The notes: generated by a model from the sequence alone, not told the origin. Counted from the first letter of the stretch, positions 16,830 to 26,550 are shown. The stretch is 64,000 nucleotides of DNA from GH45 sp046704385 (GCA_046704385.1 JBJKSB010000103.1:1-64000), one strand, 5' to 3'. Translations and numbers: made by a program.

Positions 16830-18785
16830 CTACTTTTTATTAAACTTACTCACTGCTACTTTTCCGTTTATATCGGTTACCCTGACAATATAAACTCCAT
16901 TGATCAGGTCTGAAATATTTACAGTGCTTAATCCGTTAAGTTCTTTATCCATAACTTTTGAACCCAACATATTATAAATTTGAATATTGCTGGCATTATT
17001 CATGGTCACTGTAATCTGATTACTGGCAGGATTAGGATACAATCCCAGTTCATTCCTGTCAAATTTTTCTCTGATGCCAACAGGCCAATCACCAGTGAAT
17101 GAAATTTCACCCCAATATTCATTGGTTTGGTAAGCCACATCGGTACCTGTATTATTTGCCCAGTTCAAAATTGACTTACGTCCGTCAGGAGCATTAGCAT
17201 CAAGAATTGAAACTTCGAAAGCAACTTTTTTGTCTTTGGTTAATCCACCGGCAACTGCATCCAGAGCTTCCTGTGAAGTGTTACTGTTAGTTCTGAACCA
17301 GGTTGCCCATGGTATACGCGCTTCAATAGTGTAGCTCAATGAACCTTTTACAATGGCATACTCAATATCAGTGGTATCATTATCACCAAAGAATGCATCC
17401 ATTCCATTAGTTACACCATCGCCGGCATCACCATGTAACGGGCTTTTAGTACCTAAATTAATACGGAATTGATGTTGTTCACCTGAAATACGTGCTCCGC
17501 CAACATAACGACGATCCTGAATATCCATGAATAATTCAATACCATCATTCATCCATGGTTGGGTACTTGAAGGATCCATATCAATCATATCATCATCATT
17601 AATTTCAATATAGAAATAGAAATTATCAAGGTCGCCCACGGCCATCCATTCACCATAGCTGTCATCTTTTGAGATATCACCACCCAAATCGTTAACAGCT
17701 ACGCGATCAACAACATTAACCGGTGAAGCATCATAAGCATCATCGTACAATCCATCAATATCGATATCTTTGGCAATACTTGAGAATGCTAATGTTGTGG
17801 TTGCCGGAGGATCAGCTAATTGAGCCTCTTCGTATGAAACCGTTACTTTACCTAAATACATTATACCACCAATTACAGCATCCCAGTTTCCGGAAGTTTC
17901 CTGAACTGCCAGTTGTAACCCGGTAACCGTTGAACCCGATTTTGCATCACCCGATAATTCAGTCAGGTCAGAAGGAGCAGGATTTTCGGTTACAGCCCAT
18001 AAAGCCCCAGACTCTCCCATAGCCTGAACAAATAGTTGTCCGTTAGCATTGTCTATTCCTGATGTGCCAGGATCATAACTTGCTTTAAAAGTCATTGTGT
18101 TATTTTTACCCATATCAAAAGCAGGAATAGGCAAGGTAGTATTCCAGCCATCCAATGTAACTTTAAGCACTTTTTCACCATTCAAATCAACCACTTCCAT
18201 TCCATCAGGCAGTGTTGAAACATCAAGGGTTGCAGGATCCATCAATACACTTGCATCAACAGACATAATTTTACCTACCCAAATAGTATCACCAACTGTT
18301 GGTTGCCAGCCCACAGTTTCTTGTCCGAAGAACTGTACCTGGTGAACCATTTTCATACCAGTTCCTATATCAGCTTTGCGATAGCTCCATCCTTCAAGGG
18401 TTGGATTCTGAATTAACCCTGTATTAGCAGGAATCATCTGGCTTGCATCCCACGAAGCAGGAACCTTATTCACGGTATCCATTAATTGAACTACCGATGA
18501 AATTTTATCAAGGGTTAAACCATCATTAATGGTTGGTGTACCTTGAGCAAATTTCACATCAGCTGCAATTTGGGTACCTAAAATCTCTGAAACTTCAGGA
18601 ATGTTAATGGTTGAGTTCCATCCATCAACAACTACCTGTAAATAGGATACTCCATCAATTTGAACGACAGTCATACCCTCAAGAAGATCGCCACTATATG
18701 TAGCCGGATCAAAAATTACTGTTTGAGCATTTACCAGCCCAAAGGTTATTAAGCCTAAAAGCAAAGTAAAAATCTTTTTTCTCAT
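16830..18785 (-). CDS. T9SS-sorted CBM9-like surface glycan-binding protein
   Basis: This 651-aa protein has a signal peptide ending near VNAQ. Two homologous modules (about 22-170 and 175-320) each begin with a FDPATYSG or MDPATLDV strand and carry DGMEVVDLNG-like and DGWNTTLPIP-like cores. A CBM9-like beta-sandwich (about 330-560) follows, with DIDGLYDDAYD and FYFYIEINDDDMIDMD. The end (LGLYPNPASNQITVTMNN onward) is a T9SS type A sorting domain. It occupies the gene position of SusE/SusF surface glycan-binding lipoproteins, 85 bp after SusD, and probably binds mannan at the cell surface. The ligand is an inference. Anchoring by T9SS rather than lipidation differs from the classical model. 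Confidence 0.82.
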   Translation of the reverse strand: MRKKIFTLLLGLITFGLVNAQTVIFDPATYSGDLLEGMTVVQIDGVSYLQVVVDGWNSTINIPEVSEILGTQIAADVKFAQGTPTINDGLTLDKISSVVQLMDTVNKVPASWDASQMIPANTGLIQNPTLEGWSYRKADIGTGMKMVHQVQFFGQETVGWQPTVGDTIWVGKIMSVDASVLMDPATLDVSTLPDGMEVVDLNGEKVLKVTLDGWNTTLPIPAFDMGKNNTMTFKASYDPGTSGIDNANGQLFVQAMGESGALWAVTENPAPSDLTELSGDAKSGSTVTGLQLAVQETSGNWDAVIGGIMYLGKVTVSYEEAQLADPPATTTLAFSSIAKDIDIDGLYDDAYDASPVNVVDRVAVNDLGGDISKDDSYGEWMAVGDLDNFYFYIEINDDDMIDMDPSSTQPWMNDGIELFMDIQDRRYVGGARISGEQHQFRINLGTKSPLHGDAGDGVTNGMDAFFGDNDTTDIEYAIVKGSLSYTIEARIPWATWFRTNSNTSQEALDAVAGGLTKDKKVAFEVSILDANAPDGRKSILNWANNTGTDVAYQTNEYWGEISFTGDWPVGIREKFDRNELGLYPNPASNQITVTMNNASNIQIYNMLGSKVMDKELNGLSTVNISDLINGVYIVRVTDINGKVAVSKFNKK

Positions 18786-18870
18786 TTTGACTAAAATTTA
18801 GTTAATAATAAAACGTTATCTCTATTTGTTTCTTCTTGTAAAAGAAGCTGTTATGCAAATACACATATAA

Positions 18871-20622
18871 TTATCTCCACCCGTCGTATTGTACTAATCC
18901 GGGCGATTTTTGCACTTCCTGATCAGGAATTGGGAAAAACTCGTGTTTACCTTTTACAAAATTCACCACAAAGCCGTCACCCATTGAAGCCAGAGTAATT
19001 CCATTAATATACTTCTCTGCCAGTCCCCAGCGAACCAGGTCAAAGAACCGGCTCGATTCCATCGCAAACTCCAGGCGACGTTCATGAACAATATCTTCAA
19101 ATGAAATAGCTGTTAAATCTTTTGGATACCCGGTATCACCAGACATGCGGGCACGGGTACGAACCTGGTTCACATAATCAAGTGCTTTGGGGTTATCGCC
19201 GGTTTCGTAGGCTGCCTCAGCTGCCATCAGAATCACATCGGCATAGCGAATTAATCGTATATTCATAGGCCCGTCATGGAAGTTCGCCATATCGGCCCAA
19301 TATTCGGCAGGTGAACATTCATATTTCCGGCTGATGGTTCCTGTAGGAAGATTCTGAAAATCCATACGGCACCAAACATCATTACTTCCCGGCCCGTCAA
19401 CCAGAACGGAATCTCCTTCCATACCAATAGTGGTCTGAAAGCGCGGATCAAGTTTGGGGTCAACAGCTGCTGAGTTCAACCCGGTTTCGCGGGTATCAGC
19501 ATTTCCAAAGGCATCAACCATATATTTGGTAGGCAGGTTAAAACTCCATCCACCTGCTGTTTGTCCCGGGTTACCGTTTGCATCGTAACAAAAACGTACG
19601 GTAGTATAAACCGTAATATAGTTACCACGGCTTAAGGTCCATCCGGCACCATCTTTTACATTTTCAATTTCCCAAACCGATTCATCGCTATTATCACCAT
19701 CAAGAGTGAAAATCCAGCGAAAACCACCTATGGTTCCCCCCGCAGGAGCCCGCCAGGAATTAAACCGCTCACCGTTGATACCCACCAATCCGTATTCACC
19801 TGAATTAATTACTTCCTCAGCATATTTCAGGGCAAGGTCATATTTTTGAGTACACCCGGCAAAACGACTGTCATTAGGATAATTTTTTGCATAAGATGAT
19901 TCATATAAATAAGCTTTAGCCAGCAAAGCTTTGGCAGCACCTTTTGTAGCCCGCCCTACATCTGCACCCAGCTGACTTTTTTCTTTCAATAGTGGAATGG
20001 CCATTAACAATTCATTTTCGACAAAATGCAATACATCAGCAACAGAATTACGGGGTACATTAAATTCTTCAGGATCCATTAAATAATCGACAATGGGTAC
20101 GCCCCCATAAAGCTGCATAAGAACAAAGTGATAAAATGCCCTTAAAAAGTGCATTTCAGCCCCGCGCAAGTCAATTAATGCAGCAATATTTTCGGCATCT
20201 GTCTCTGACTTTGCATTATTTACTTCAATTTCTTTAATATCATTAATACGGGACAATACTTCATTGGTCATCCTGATTCCTTTATAAGGATAACCCCAGG
20301 TGCGATGAATATTTGCCTCCTGCGGAGTATGGGTTAAACGGTCGATACGCTGAAACTGAGGCCAGTCGTTCACATTTTGCCCTCCGGTTTCCACATCATC
20401 AGAAGCACTTTGATAACCGATGGAATACATAATATCATAAACATCGCGTGCACAAAGCATCCCGTAAGCCGAAGTAGCTGTAAAATCAAGAGCATCAAAG
20501 TCTGAATAAAAAGTTTCTGTTGTATCCATAGCGATGGGTTTCAATTCAAGAAAATCATCGTTACAGGCCACTAACAGGAAAATAATTAATGCTGTTAATG
20601 GATATTTAATTGATTTTAACAT
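18871..20622 (-). CDS. SusD/RagB-family glycan-binding lipoprotein
   Basis: This 583-aa lipoprotein (lipobox LLVAC, Cys 20) follows SusC by 22 bp, the standard pair. The N-terminal FLELKPIAMDTTETFYSD, the TPR-type helices with RGAEMHFLRAFYHFVLMQLYGG (about 165-190) and the C-terminal DIVHERRLEFAMESSRFFDL and HEFFPIPDQEV blocks are characteristic of SusD. It sits on the outer face as a lid over the SusC channel and captures manno-oligosaccharides. Length is within the family range. Confidence 0.96.
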   Translation of the reverse strand: MLKSIKYPLTALIIFLLVACNDDFLELKPIAMDTTETFYSDFDALDFTATSAYGMLCARDVYDIMYSIGYQSASDDVETGGQNVNDWPQFQRIDRLTHTPQEANIHRTWGYPYKGIRMTNEVLSRINDIKEIEVNNAKSETDAENIAALIDLRGAEMHFLRAFYHFVLMQLYGGVPIVDYLMDPEEFNVPRNSVADVLHFVENELLMAIPLLKEKSQLGADVGRATKGAAKALLAKAYLYESSYAKNYPNDSRFAGCTQKYDLALKYAEEVINSGEYGLVGINGERFNSWRAPAGGTIGGFRWIFTLDGDNSDESVWEIENVKDGAGWTLSRGNYITVYTTVRFCYDANGNPGQTAGGWSFNLPTKYMVDAFGNADTRETGLNSAAVDPKLDPRFQTTIGMEGDSVLVDGPGSNDVWCRMDFQNLPTGTISRKYECSPAEYWADMANFHDGPMNIRLIRYADVILMAAEAAYETGDNPKALDYVNQVRTRARMSGDTGYPKDLTAISFEDIVHERRLEFAMESSRFFDLVRWGLAEKYINGITLASMGDGFVVNFVKGKHEFFPIPDQEVQKSPGLVQYDGWR

Positions 20623-20644
20623 ATTTGTTCTTTTTAAAGATTAA

Positions 20645-23600
20645 TTAAAAGGTTACATTCAATCCAACGGTATACATCCGGGCAGTAGGGTAAGCTGCTT
20701 TATCAATACCGGCAGTTCTTGGGTCAGAAAATCCCTGTGCATTCCTGGCTGAACCCACTTCCGGATCAAGACCTGAATATTTAGTGAAGGTTAACAGGTT
20801 TTTGGCAGCAGCATAAACTCTTACGCTTTCAATCTTTGCAAATTTTGTAACCGTTTTTGGCAGTGTATATCCAATCTCAAGATTTTTTAAACGCAGATAG
20901 GATGCATCCTCAACGTAAAAATCAGACAGGGTGGTAAAATTGGCATTCTCTGCCTTTGGATCGATACGTGGATATATAGCGCCATCATTTAGGCTGGTTA
21001 CTAATACGTCATTCCTGTCATATAATTCTACCGTATAATGATTATCATAATAATCTTTACTCCAGTTAAAAGCCCCATCGGTATTAAACAGGTAAAACTT
21101 GGTGGCATTGAATACTTTGTTGCCTGCAGTTCCCTGTAAAAATGCCTTAATATCAAAGGTTCCCAGATTATTGGGCAGATTGATGTCAGCATACAGGTTC
21201 AACGCAAAAGTGAATTTCGGGTGCGGACTTCCCAACTGAACCATATCGTTTTCATCTATTTTTCCGTCACCATTTACATCCTTAAATCTAAAATCGCCGG
21301 GATGAGCATTCGGCTGAGCATAAAGTGTATCTCCATCGGGATTGATGGTAAAAGGCTGATTAGTACAAACTCCATCAGCATTTGGCATATCCGACAAGCG
21401 GAATAATCCATCGGTAACATAACCATAAAATGGTTCAAATGCCTGGTTACCTATGGTTCTGGTAAGATTCGAACCAATCCCCTGTGTATTACCCTGGTAT
21501 AAGGTATCGGGCTGAATATTACCCACGGTGGTTTTGATAAATGTAAAGTTTACATCGGCACCGTAACTGATTAAGCCCCGGGTTTCCTTCCATCCTGCTG
21601 ATACTTCAATACCACTGTTATTGAATTCCCCAACATTTTTAATCGGGTCAGATACTCCACCTTCCTGGTATGCGTCGGTCACGATCCAACCAGCCATCCA
21701 TGGTGATTCCACAGTCATTAACATACCATTGTTGTGGCGTTCAAAATAATCGACAGATGCTGATAACCTGTTATCTAAGAAACCCAGGTCGATTCCAATA
21801 TTTGAAGTTACCACCTCTTCCCAATGTATTGCCCTGTTTACAAATAAATTGGGAGCAGCACCGGTGCTTGATACCGGATCGTTATTGTAGGAATAATTAT
21901 ATACATTCTGGAAAGCAACAGTTGAATAATACTGATAAGGTGCAATTGAATTATTACCCACTTTACCCCAGCCATAGCGTATTTTACCAAAATTCATAAA
22001 AGGCAGCGTATTCCGAATAATATCAAGTTCGCTAAATTTAAATCCGGCTGAAAATGACGGGAAAATACCCGACCTGTTATTCGGACCAAAATTTGAGGAA
22101 TAATCCTTGCGGATATTAAACTGCCCTAAAATCATCCCTTTATAATCGTAGCTAATCCTACCCAGATAAGAATATCCGGCTGATTCGCTCCCGGAACCAT
22201 CAGGCATTTGTGCCACCAGGGTATCATTGGTCGATGCGTTAAAATACCACATTTCAGGACTCTGATTTATCAGGCTGTAACGAGTAGCTCTTGTCCATTC
22301 GCTTTTTCCATAGCCTGACTCCATACCAGCCAGTAAACTCAGATTGTGATCATCAAAAAATGTCTTGTTATAAGTCAATAGATTTTGCCAGTTCCAGCCT
22401 TCATAAAAGCCAACCCCTTTATTAATAGAACTAACGCTGTTTTTATTTGAGTTGGTAATAAAAAATATAGGTGAAAACTCGTAATCATTGCTGAACGAAA
22501 CATTTCCGGTCAACCGGCTCTCCAAACTTAACCCATCAACGGGAGTAATTACTCCGTAAAAAGTTCCACTTGCGTTTTGATTAATGGATTTGCGGTTTTT
22601 TAAACTAACCGTAGCTACCGGGTTACTAATATTACCCAGTGGAGAATATGACCAGCCATCGTCGTATTCTGAGTCGGTACTTTTTATCCCATAAGGTGGT
22701 ACCCATGAATGATAAGCCAAAGCAGCCAAAATGGGAGATGCATACTCATCCTTTAATTCCCATTCCTGGAAACCATCATAAACCTGATGGGTATAATTCG
22801 TATTTAACCCAACTTTTAACCAATCGTTTGCTTTATGTTCTCCATTTATCCTGACAGATATTTTTTCGTAACCGCTGCTTTTTAAAATACCATCTTGTTT
22901 GGTATAGCCCAAACCCATATAAAAGGTCGATTTTTCATTACCTCCCGACACACCTAAATCATAATTCTCCATCATTGCTTTGCGAAAAATCATGTCCTGA
23001 TAATTATAGGTTTGAAAAGTATCCGGTTCTGTAGATAAATATTTTGAGGCACGGGTATTTGCCAATACCTGATATTCGTGGTACATGTTTGCAAATTCTG
23101 GTCCATCTGTAGTTTGAACACTGTTGGCTACCTGTTGCTCGCCCCAGTATGAATTAAAAGTAACTTTGGTGTCACCGGCTTTTCCTTTTTTAGTGGTGAT
23201 CAGTACCACACCACTACCGGCATTGGCTCCGTAAATAGCAGCAGAGGAGGCATCTTTAAGTATCTCCATCGATTCAATATCGGCTGCATTTACTGAATTA
23301 GGATCGGCACCCACACCATCAACAATCCAGATAGGGTCGGTACCATTAATTGAGGTAATTCCCCTGATTTTAATACTTACGTTAGAACCCGGTGCCCCGG
23401 TGTTTGATGAAACCTGCACCCCGGCAGCTCTTCCCTGCATCGCCTCCTGAATGGTTGCGGCACGCGATTGTTCCAGGTCGTCAGCCGATACCGATGCCAC
23501 GGCACTGGTAAGGTCCGATTTCTTTTGGGTTCCATAACCAATAACAACTACTTCCGAAAGTTCTTTGATATCCTCGGTCAAAACAATTTTTTGAACCGCA

Positions 23601-23887
23601 TTGGGTGTTTTCGATAAATCGATGTTATACGTTTCGGTGAGGTAACCAATAAAACTGACTTCAAGAGTTACCGGCTCAAGTTTTAAATTGGAAATCATAT
23701 AATTTCCGTTAATATCGCTTACAGTGCCATTCGTAGTACCTTTAACAACAACGTTTACCCCTATCAAAGGATCGCCATTGGCATCGACAACGTTACCTGA
23801 AATACTACCTGTTTGGGCAAATACTCCAACAGGCAACAGGAACAGCCACACTAAGCGAAAGATTTTAATGAATAGTGATTTTTTCAT
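20645..23887 (-). CDS. SusC/RagA-family TonB-dependent outer-membrane transporter
   Basis: This 1080-aa protein has a signal peptide ending near VFAQ. It contains a carboxypeptidase-regulatory-like domain (about 27-105, GSISGNVVDANGDPLIGVNV), a TonB-box region with VVVIGYGTQKKSDLTSAV, a plug domain (about 125-235, including IRGITSINGTDPIWIVDG) and a 22-strand barrel ending in Phe. It imports oligosaccharides into the periplasm using TonB energy, in complex with SusD. It sits 21 bp after the GH130 gene in the same operon. The substrate is inferred from the mannanase genes around it. Confidence 0.96.
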   Translation of the reverse strand: MKKSLFIKIFRLVWLFLLPVGVFAQTGSISGNVVDANGDPLIGVNVVVKGTTNGTVSDINGNYMISNLKLEPVTLEVSFIGYLTETYNIDLSKTPNAVQKIVLTEDIKELSEVVVIGYGTQKKSDLTSAVASVSADDLEQSRAATIQEAMQGRAAGVQVSSNTGAPGSNVSIKIRGITSINGTDPIWIVDGVGADPNSVNAADIESMEILKDASSAAIYGANAGSGVVLITTKKGKAGDTKVTFNSYWGEQQVANSVQTTDGPEFANMYHEYQVLANTRASKYLSTEPDTFQTYNYQDMIFRKAMMENYDLGVSGGNEKSTFYMGLGYTKQDGILKSSGYEKISVRINGEHKANDWLKVGLNTNYTHQVYDGFQEWELKDEYASPILAALAYHSWVPPYGIKSTDSEYDDGWSYSPLGNISNPVATVSLKNRKSINQNASGTFYGVITPVDGLSLESRLTGNVSFSNDYEFSPIFFITNSNKNSVSSINKGVGFYEGWNWQNLLTYNKTFFDDHNLSLLAGMESGYGKSEWTRATRYSLINQSPEMWYFNASTNDTLVAQMPDGSGSESAGYSYLGRISYDYKGMILGQFNIRKDYSSNFGPNNRSGIFPSFSAGFKFSELDIIRNTLPFMNFGKIRYGWGKVGNNSIAPYQYYSTVAFQNVYNYSYNNDPVSSTGAAPNLFVNRAIHWEEVVTSNIGIDLGFLDNRLSASVDYFERHNNGMLMTVESPWMAGWIVTDAYQEGGVSDPIKNVGEFNNSGIEVSAGWKETRGLISYGADVNFTFIKTTVGNIQPDTLYQGNTQGIGSNLTRTIGNQAFEPFYGYVTDGLFRLSDMPNADGVCTNQPFTINPDGDTLYAQPNAHPGDFRFKDVNGDGKIDENDMVQLGSPHPKFTFALNLYADINLPNNLGTFDIKAFLQGTAGNKVFNATKFYLFNTDGAFNWSKDYYDNHYTVELYDRNDVLVTSLNDGAIYPRIDPKAENANFTTLSDFYVEDASYLRLKNLEIGYTLPKTVTKFAKIESVRVYAAAKNLLTFTKYSGLDPEVGSARNAQGFSDPRTAGIDKAAYPTARMYTVGLNVTF

Positions 23888-23908
23888 ATTATCCGCTTTT
23901 ATTAAGAA

Positions 23909-25090
23909 TTAAGAGTTTTCATTAATTAAATTGTAAATGTTTTGCACCGATTTAATACTACGCAAACCGTCCTCAGGCGTGTTCAAACAGTAATCAACCA
24001 ATTGGTCAACCGTGCTTTCTGCTACATGCAAACGGGTGTCTGATGAAGCATAATAAATCAGTACCCTGCCATCGTCATCTTTAATCCAACCGTTGGAGAA
24101 TACCACATTTGAAACATCGCCAATCCGCTCCTCACCTTTTGGAGCAATAAAATGACCAGCCGGTTTATGAATAATTTTTGTTAAATCGTTTAAATCGGTC
24201 ATAAAAACATAAAGCACATAACGTAATCCTGCCGCGGTGTTACGAACACCATGAGCCAAATGCAACCAGCCTTTATCTGTTTTTATGGGAGCCGGACCTA
24301 ACCCGTTTTTAACTTCGTAAACCGTGTGATAGGTTTTTTTATCAAGAATTACTTCATCCTTAACTTCTGCATGATCCATGCTGTCGCTTAAGCCAAAGCC
24401 TATTCCGCCACCCGATCCTGTATCAATAAAACCATCCTGTGGACGGGTATATAAAGCGTATCTTCCGTTTACAAATTCAGGATGAAGTACCACATTACGC
24501 TGCTGGCCCGAATAGGTAACTAAATCAGGTAACCGTTCCCAGTTTTTAAGATCTTTGGTACGGGCTATACCTGCTGCAGCCACAGCCGAAGAAGTGTTGC
24601 CTTCAACAGCATCCGGGTCTTTTCGCTCGCTACAAAAAATACCGTAAATCCAGCCGTCTTCATGCTGAACCAGGCGCATGTCGTAAACATTGGTATCCGG
24701 GTTATCGGTTTCGGGCATCAATACCGGATAATCCCAAAACCTGAAATTATCTACCCCATTTGGACTTTCAGCAATGGCAAAAAATGATTTACGATCGTTT
24801 CCTTCTACCCGGACTGCCACAATATATTTACCATTAAACTTCATGGCTCCGGCATTAAAGGCGGCATTAAAACCTATACGTTCCATAAAATACGGATTGG
24901 TTTTCGGATTAAAATCGTACCGCCAGGTCAATGGAATATGCTCAGCAGTTACAACAGGAAATTCGTAACGGTTATAAATTCCATTATCGTCATTTTCTGA
25001 TTTTATATTGGTACGGGTTATAAGCGCCTCATGCCTTTTCCTGATTTTTTCGACTCTTTTGTTAAAATCTGTTTTCATACTCGTTTTCAC
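23909..25090 (-). CDS. GH130 4-O-beta-D-mannosyl-D-glucose phosphorylase (GH130_1-like)
   Basis: This 393-aa protein has no signal peptide and acts in the cytoplasm. The five-bladed propeller motifs of GH130 are clear: ERIGFNAAFNAGAMKF, VAVRVEGNDRKSFFA, NVYDMRLVQHEDGWIYGIF (catalytic Asp D137) and AHGVRNTAAGLRYVLYVF. The first two blocks are typical of the mannosylglucose phosphorylase subgroup. It converts mannosyl-glucose plus phosphate into mannose 1-phosphate and glucose, saving one ATP per disaccharide, and needs the AGE epimerase of this locus to supply its substrate. A second ATG four codons downstream is an equally possible start. Confidence 0.92.
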   Translation of the reverse strand: MKTSMKTDFNKRVEKIRKRHEALITRTNIKSENDDNGIYNRYEFPVVTAEHIPLTWRYDFNPKTNPYFMERIGFNAAFNAGAMKFNGKYIVAVRVEGNDRKSFFAIAESPNGVDNFRFWDYPVLMPETDNPDTNVYDMRLVQHEDGWIYGIFCSERKDPDAVEGNTSSAVAAAGIARTKDLKNWERLPDLVTYSGQQRNVVLHPEFVNGRYALYTRPQDGFIDTGSGGGIGFGLSDSMDHAEVKDEVILDKKTYHTVYEVKNGLGPAPIKTDKGWLHLAHGVRNTAAGLRYVLYVFMTDLNDLTKIIHKPAGHFIAPKGEERIGDVSNVVFSNGWIKDDDGRVLIYYASSDTRLHVAESTVDQLVDYCLNTPEDGLRSIKSVQNIYNLINENS

Positions 25091-25111
25091 TTAATAATTT
25101 TTATTAATCAA

Positions 25112-26404
25112 TTATTCAGCAGCCAGGAATTTCTCCTTTTGATTCAAACTCATTTTAAGCAACCAGTTGTTAAATCCCGACCATAAGGAATCTGTAACAA
25201 CATTATTAGCTTTATGTATATTGTTTATTTGACACGGATCGGTTACAAGGTCGTACAATAGTGTATCCCGCTGGTTCCAGGTTAATAAATACTGATTGGT
25301 CCTGACAGCAACACACATATTTTCGCCACCATATCCATATAGGGTAAAAAACTTTCTATCCGGAATAGTTATGCTGGAATTAAATAAAACTTTAGTCAGG
25401 CTGATACCGTCAAAATTCAAAGTATCGGCAGCAATACTACACAGGTTTATAATAGTAGGAGCAAGATCAATATCGGCACCAAAACCCCTCTGTACCAATT
25501 GATGCTTCAGGTTACCATCAGGATAGGTTATCACAAATGGAACCCGTAAACCACCTTCGTCCAGTTGTGGTTTACGGCCCTTTAGTCCACCGTTATACCT
25601 GACAAAATCAGGTCCATTATCACTCATGTAAATAAAAATTGTACTTCGGAGTTTACCTACCCGTTTCATAGCGCTGCGAATCCGCGAAATATTAGCATCA
25701 ATATTTTCACTATTGGCATAAATAGCAGCAAGTTTTCTGTCAATACCTTTTCTCAGGTATTTATCAGTATATTTTGTGGAATATTCAAAGGTTTCTGTTG
25801 GCCAACCATAAGCAACCACAGTGAAAAAAGGAACCTCAGCAGAAGTTATAAAATCGATTACGGAATCAGTAAGCCTGTCATCTATCGGTTTTTTTCGAGG
25901 CAACGTTTGATCATAATCATTTAATACACTATCATCAACCGGCGAGGGATTATCGGAAACACAACTGAAATAACGATCAAAACCGGCATTTGCCAAAACC
26001 GGCTCCAATTCTTTACTCCATTTTCCAAAGTATGAGGTAATATATCCGTTTTGTTTTAAAAGCTGTGGCAGGATATACGACTCCGTTTTATTTTTAATTG
26101 ATTCATCCGGGTTTGCTTCTGTATTCTGTTTAATATTGTATTTGCCAGTCAGAATTTCGGTTTGTGTTTGTGCTTCGCCAGGTGAAATATAAAACCTTTT
26201 AAATACTACTCCATTTTGCGCAAGTGAATCAATAGCCGGAGTATTTACAATCTGATTCCCGTTAAAACCCACATCGCCCCATGCCTGGTTATCAGCAAGC
26301 ACAATTATTACATTGGGCTGCTCGACGGATTTAGGTTGCCAGGCGCATGAAACAGCCGTGGCTGCCAGAACTGTAATTACTATTTTATTTATTAGTTTCA
26401 ACAT
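25112..26404 (-). CDS. Sulfatase-fold lipoprotein lacking the formylglycine motif (probable pseudoenzyme)
   Basis: From the ATG at 26404 this is a 430-aa lipoprotein (AVSC, Cys 20); the ATG at 26446 would precede the signal and is rejected. It has the S1 sulfatase fold: PNVIIVLADNQAWGDVG, LTGKYN, YFGKWSKE, IYMSDNGPD and KGRKPQLDEGGLRVPF. Where active sulfatases read C/S-x-P-S/T-R before LTG, this protein reads E-A-Q-T-Q (E77 in place of the nucleophile) with no gap. The metal-site DD is DN (D38-N39) and the His of GKWH is Ser. Catalysis as a sulfatase is therefore unlikely; a binding role is possible. It is the first gene of the mannan operon, 21 bp ahead of GH130. Confidence 0.85.
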   Translation of the reverse strand: MLKLINKIVITVLAATAVSCAWQPKSVEQPNVIIVLADNQAWGDVGFNGNQIVNTPAIDSLAQNGVVFKRFYISPGEAQTQTEILTGKYNIKQNTEANPDESIKNKTESYILPQLLKQNGYITSYFGKWSKELEPVLANAGFDRYFSCVSDNPSPVDDSVLNDYDQTLPRKKPIDDRLTDSVIDFITSAEVPFFTVVAYGWPTETFEYSTKYTDKYLRKGIDRKLAAIYANSENIDANISRIRSAMKRVGKLRSTIFIYMSDNGPDFVRYNGGLKGRKPQLDEGGLRVPFVITYPDGNLKHQLVQRGFGADIDLAPTIINLCSIAADTLNFDGISLTKVLFNSSITIPDRKFFTLYGYGGENMCVAVRTNQYLLTWNQRDTLLYDLVTDPCQINNIHKANNVVTDSLWSGFNNWLLKMSLNQKEKFLAAE

Positions 26405-26431
26405 GCTTTTTAATTGAACAAATCGTAAAAT

Positions 26432-26439
26432 CAAAAGTA
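26432..26439 (-). promoter_or_regulatory. Candidate -7 box (TAnnTTTG) for the mannan operon
   Basis: On the minus strand the sequence reads TACTTTTG, matching the Bacteroidota TAnnTTTG -7 element, 27 bp upstream of the ATG at 26404. TTG triplets occur upstream, but neither falls at the ideal spacing. This is a candidate only. Confidence 0.4.
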
Positions 26440-26508
26440 CAGCCATGTGGGAGCAAGCTATTTCAATATTGGCTCAAACTCTTTTAGTTTTGATTCAGGA
26501 TGTAAAAC

Positions 26509-26550
26509 ATGTCTCATTTTGCTTTAAAATATGTCTCATTTTGCTTTAAA
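26509..26550. promoter_or_regulatory. Exact 20-bp direct repeat at 22-bp period, candidate operator
   Basis: ATGTCTCATTTTGCTTTAAA occurs at 26509-26528 and again, identical, at 26531-26550. An inverted GAGACAT half-site is at 26630-26636. The repeats lie in the 330-bp gap between the divergently transcribed mannan operon and TonB-receptor operon. A two-turn direct repeat suits an AraC-type dimer, the output domain of the hybrid regulator at 38668-42804. Binding is an inference. Confidence 0.6.
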
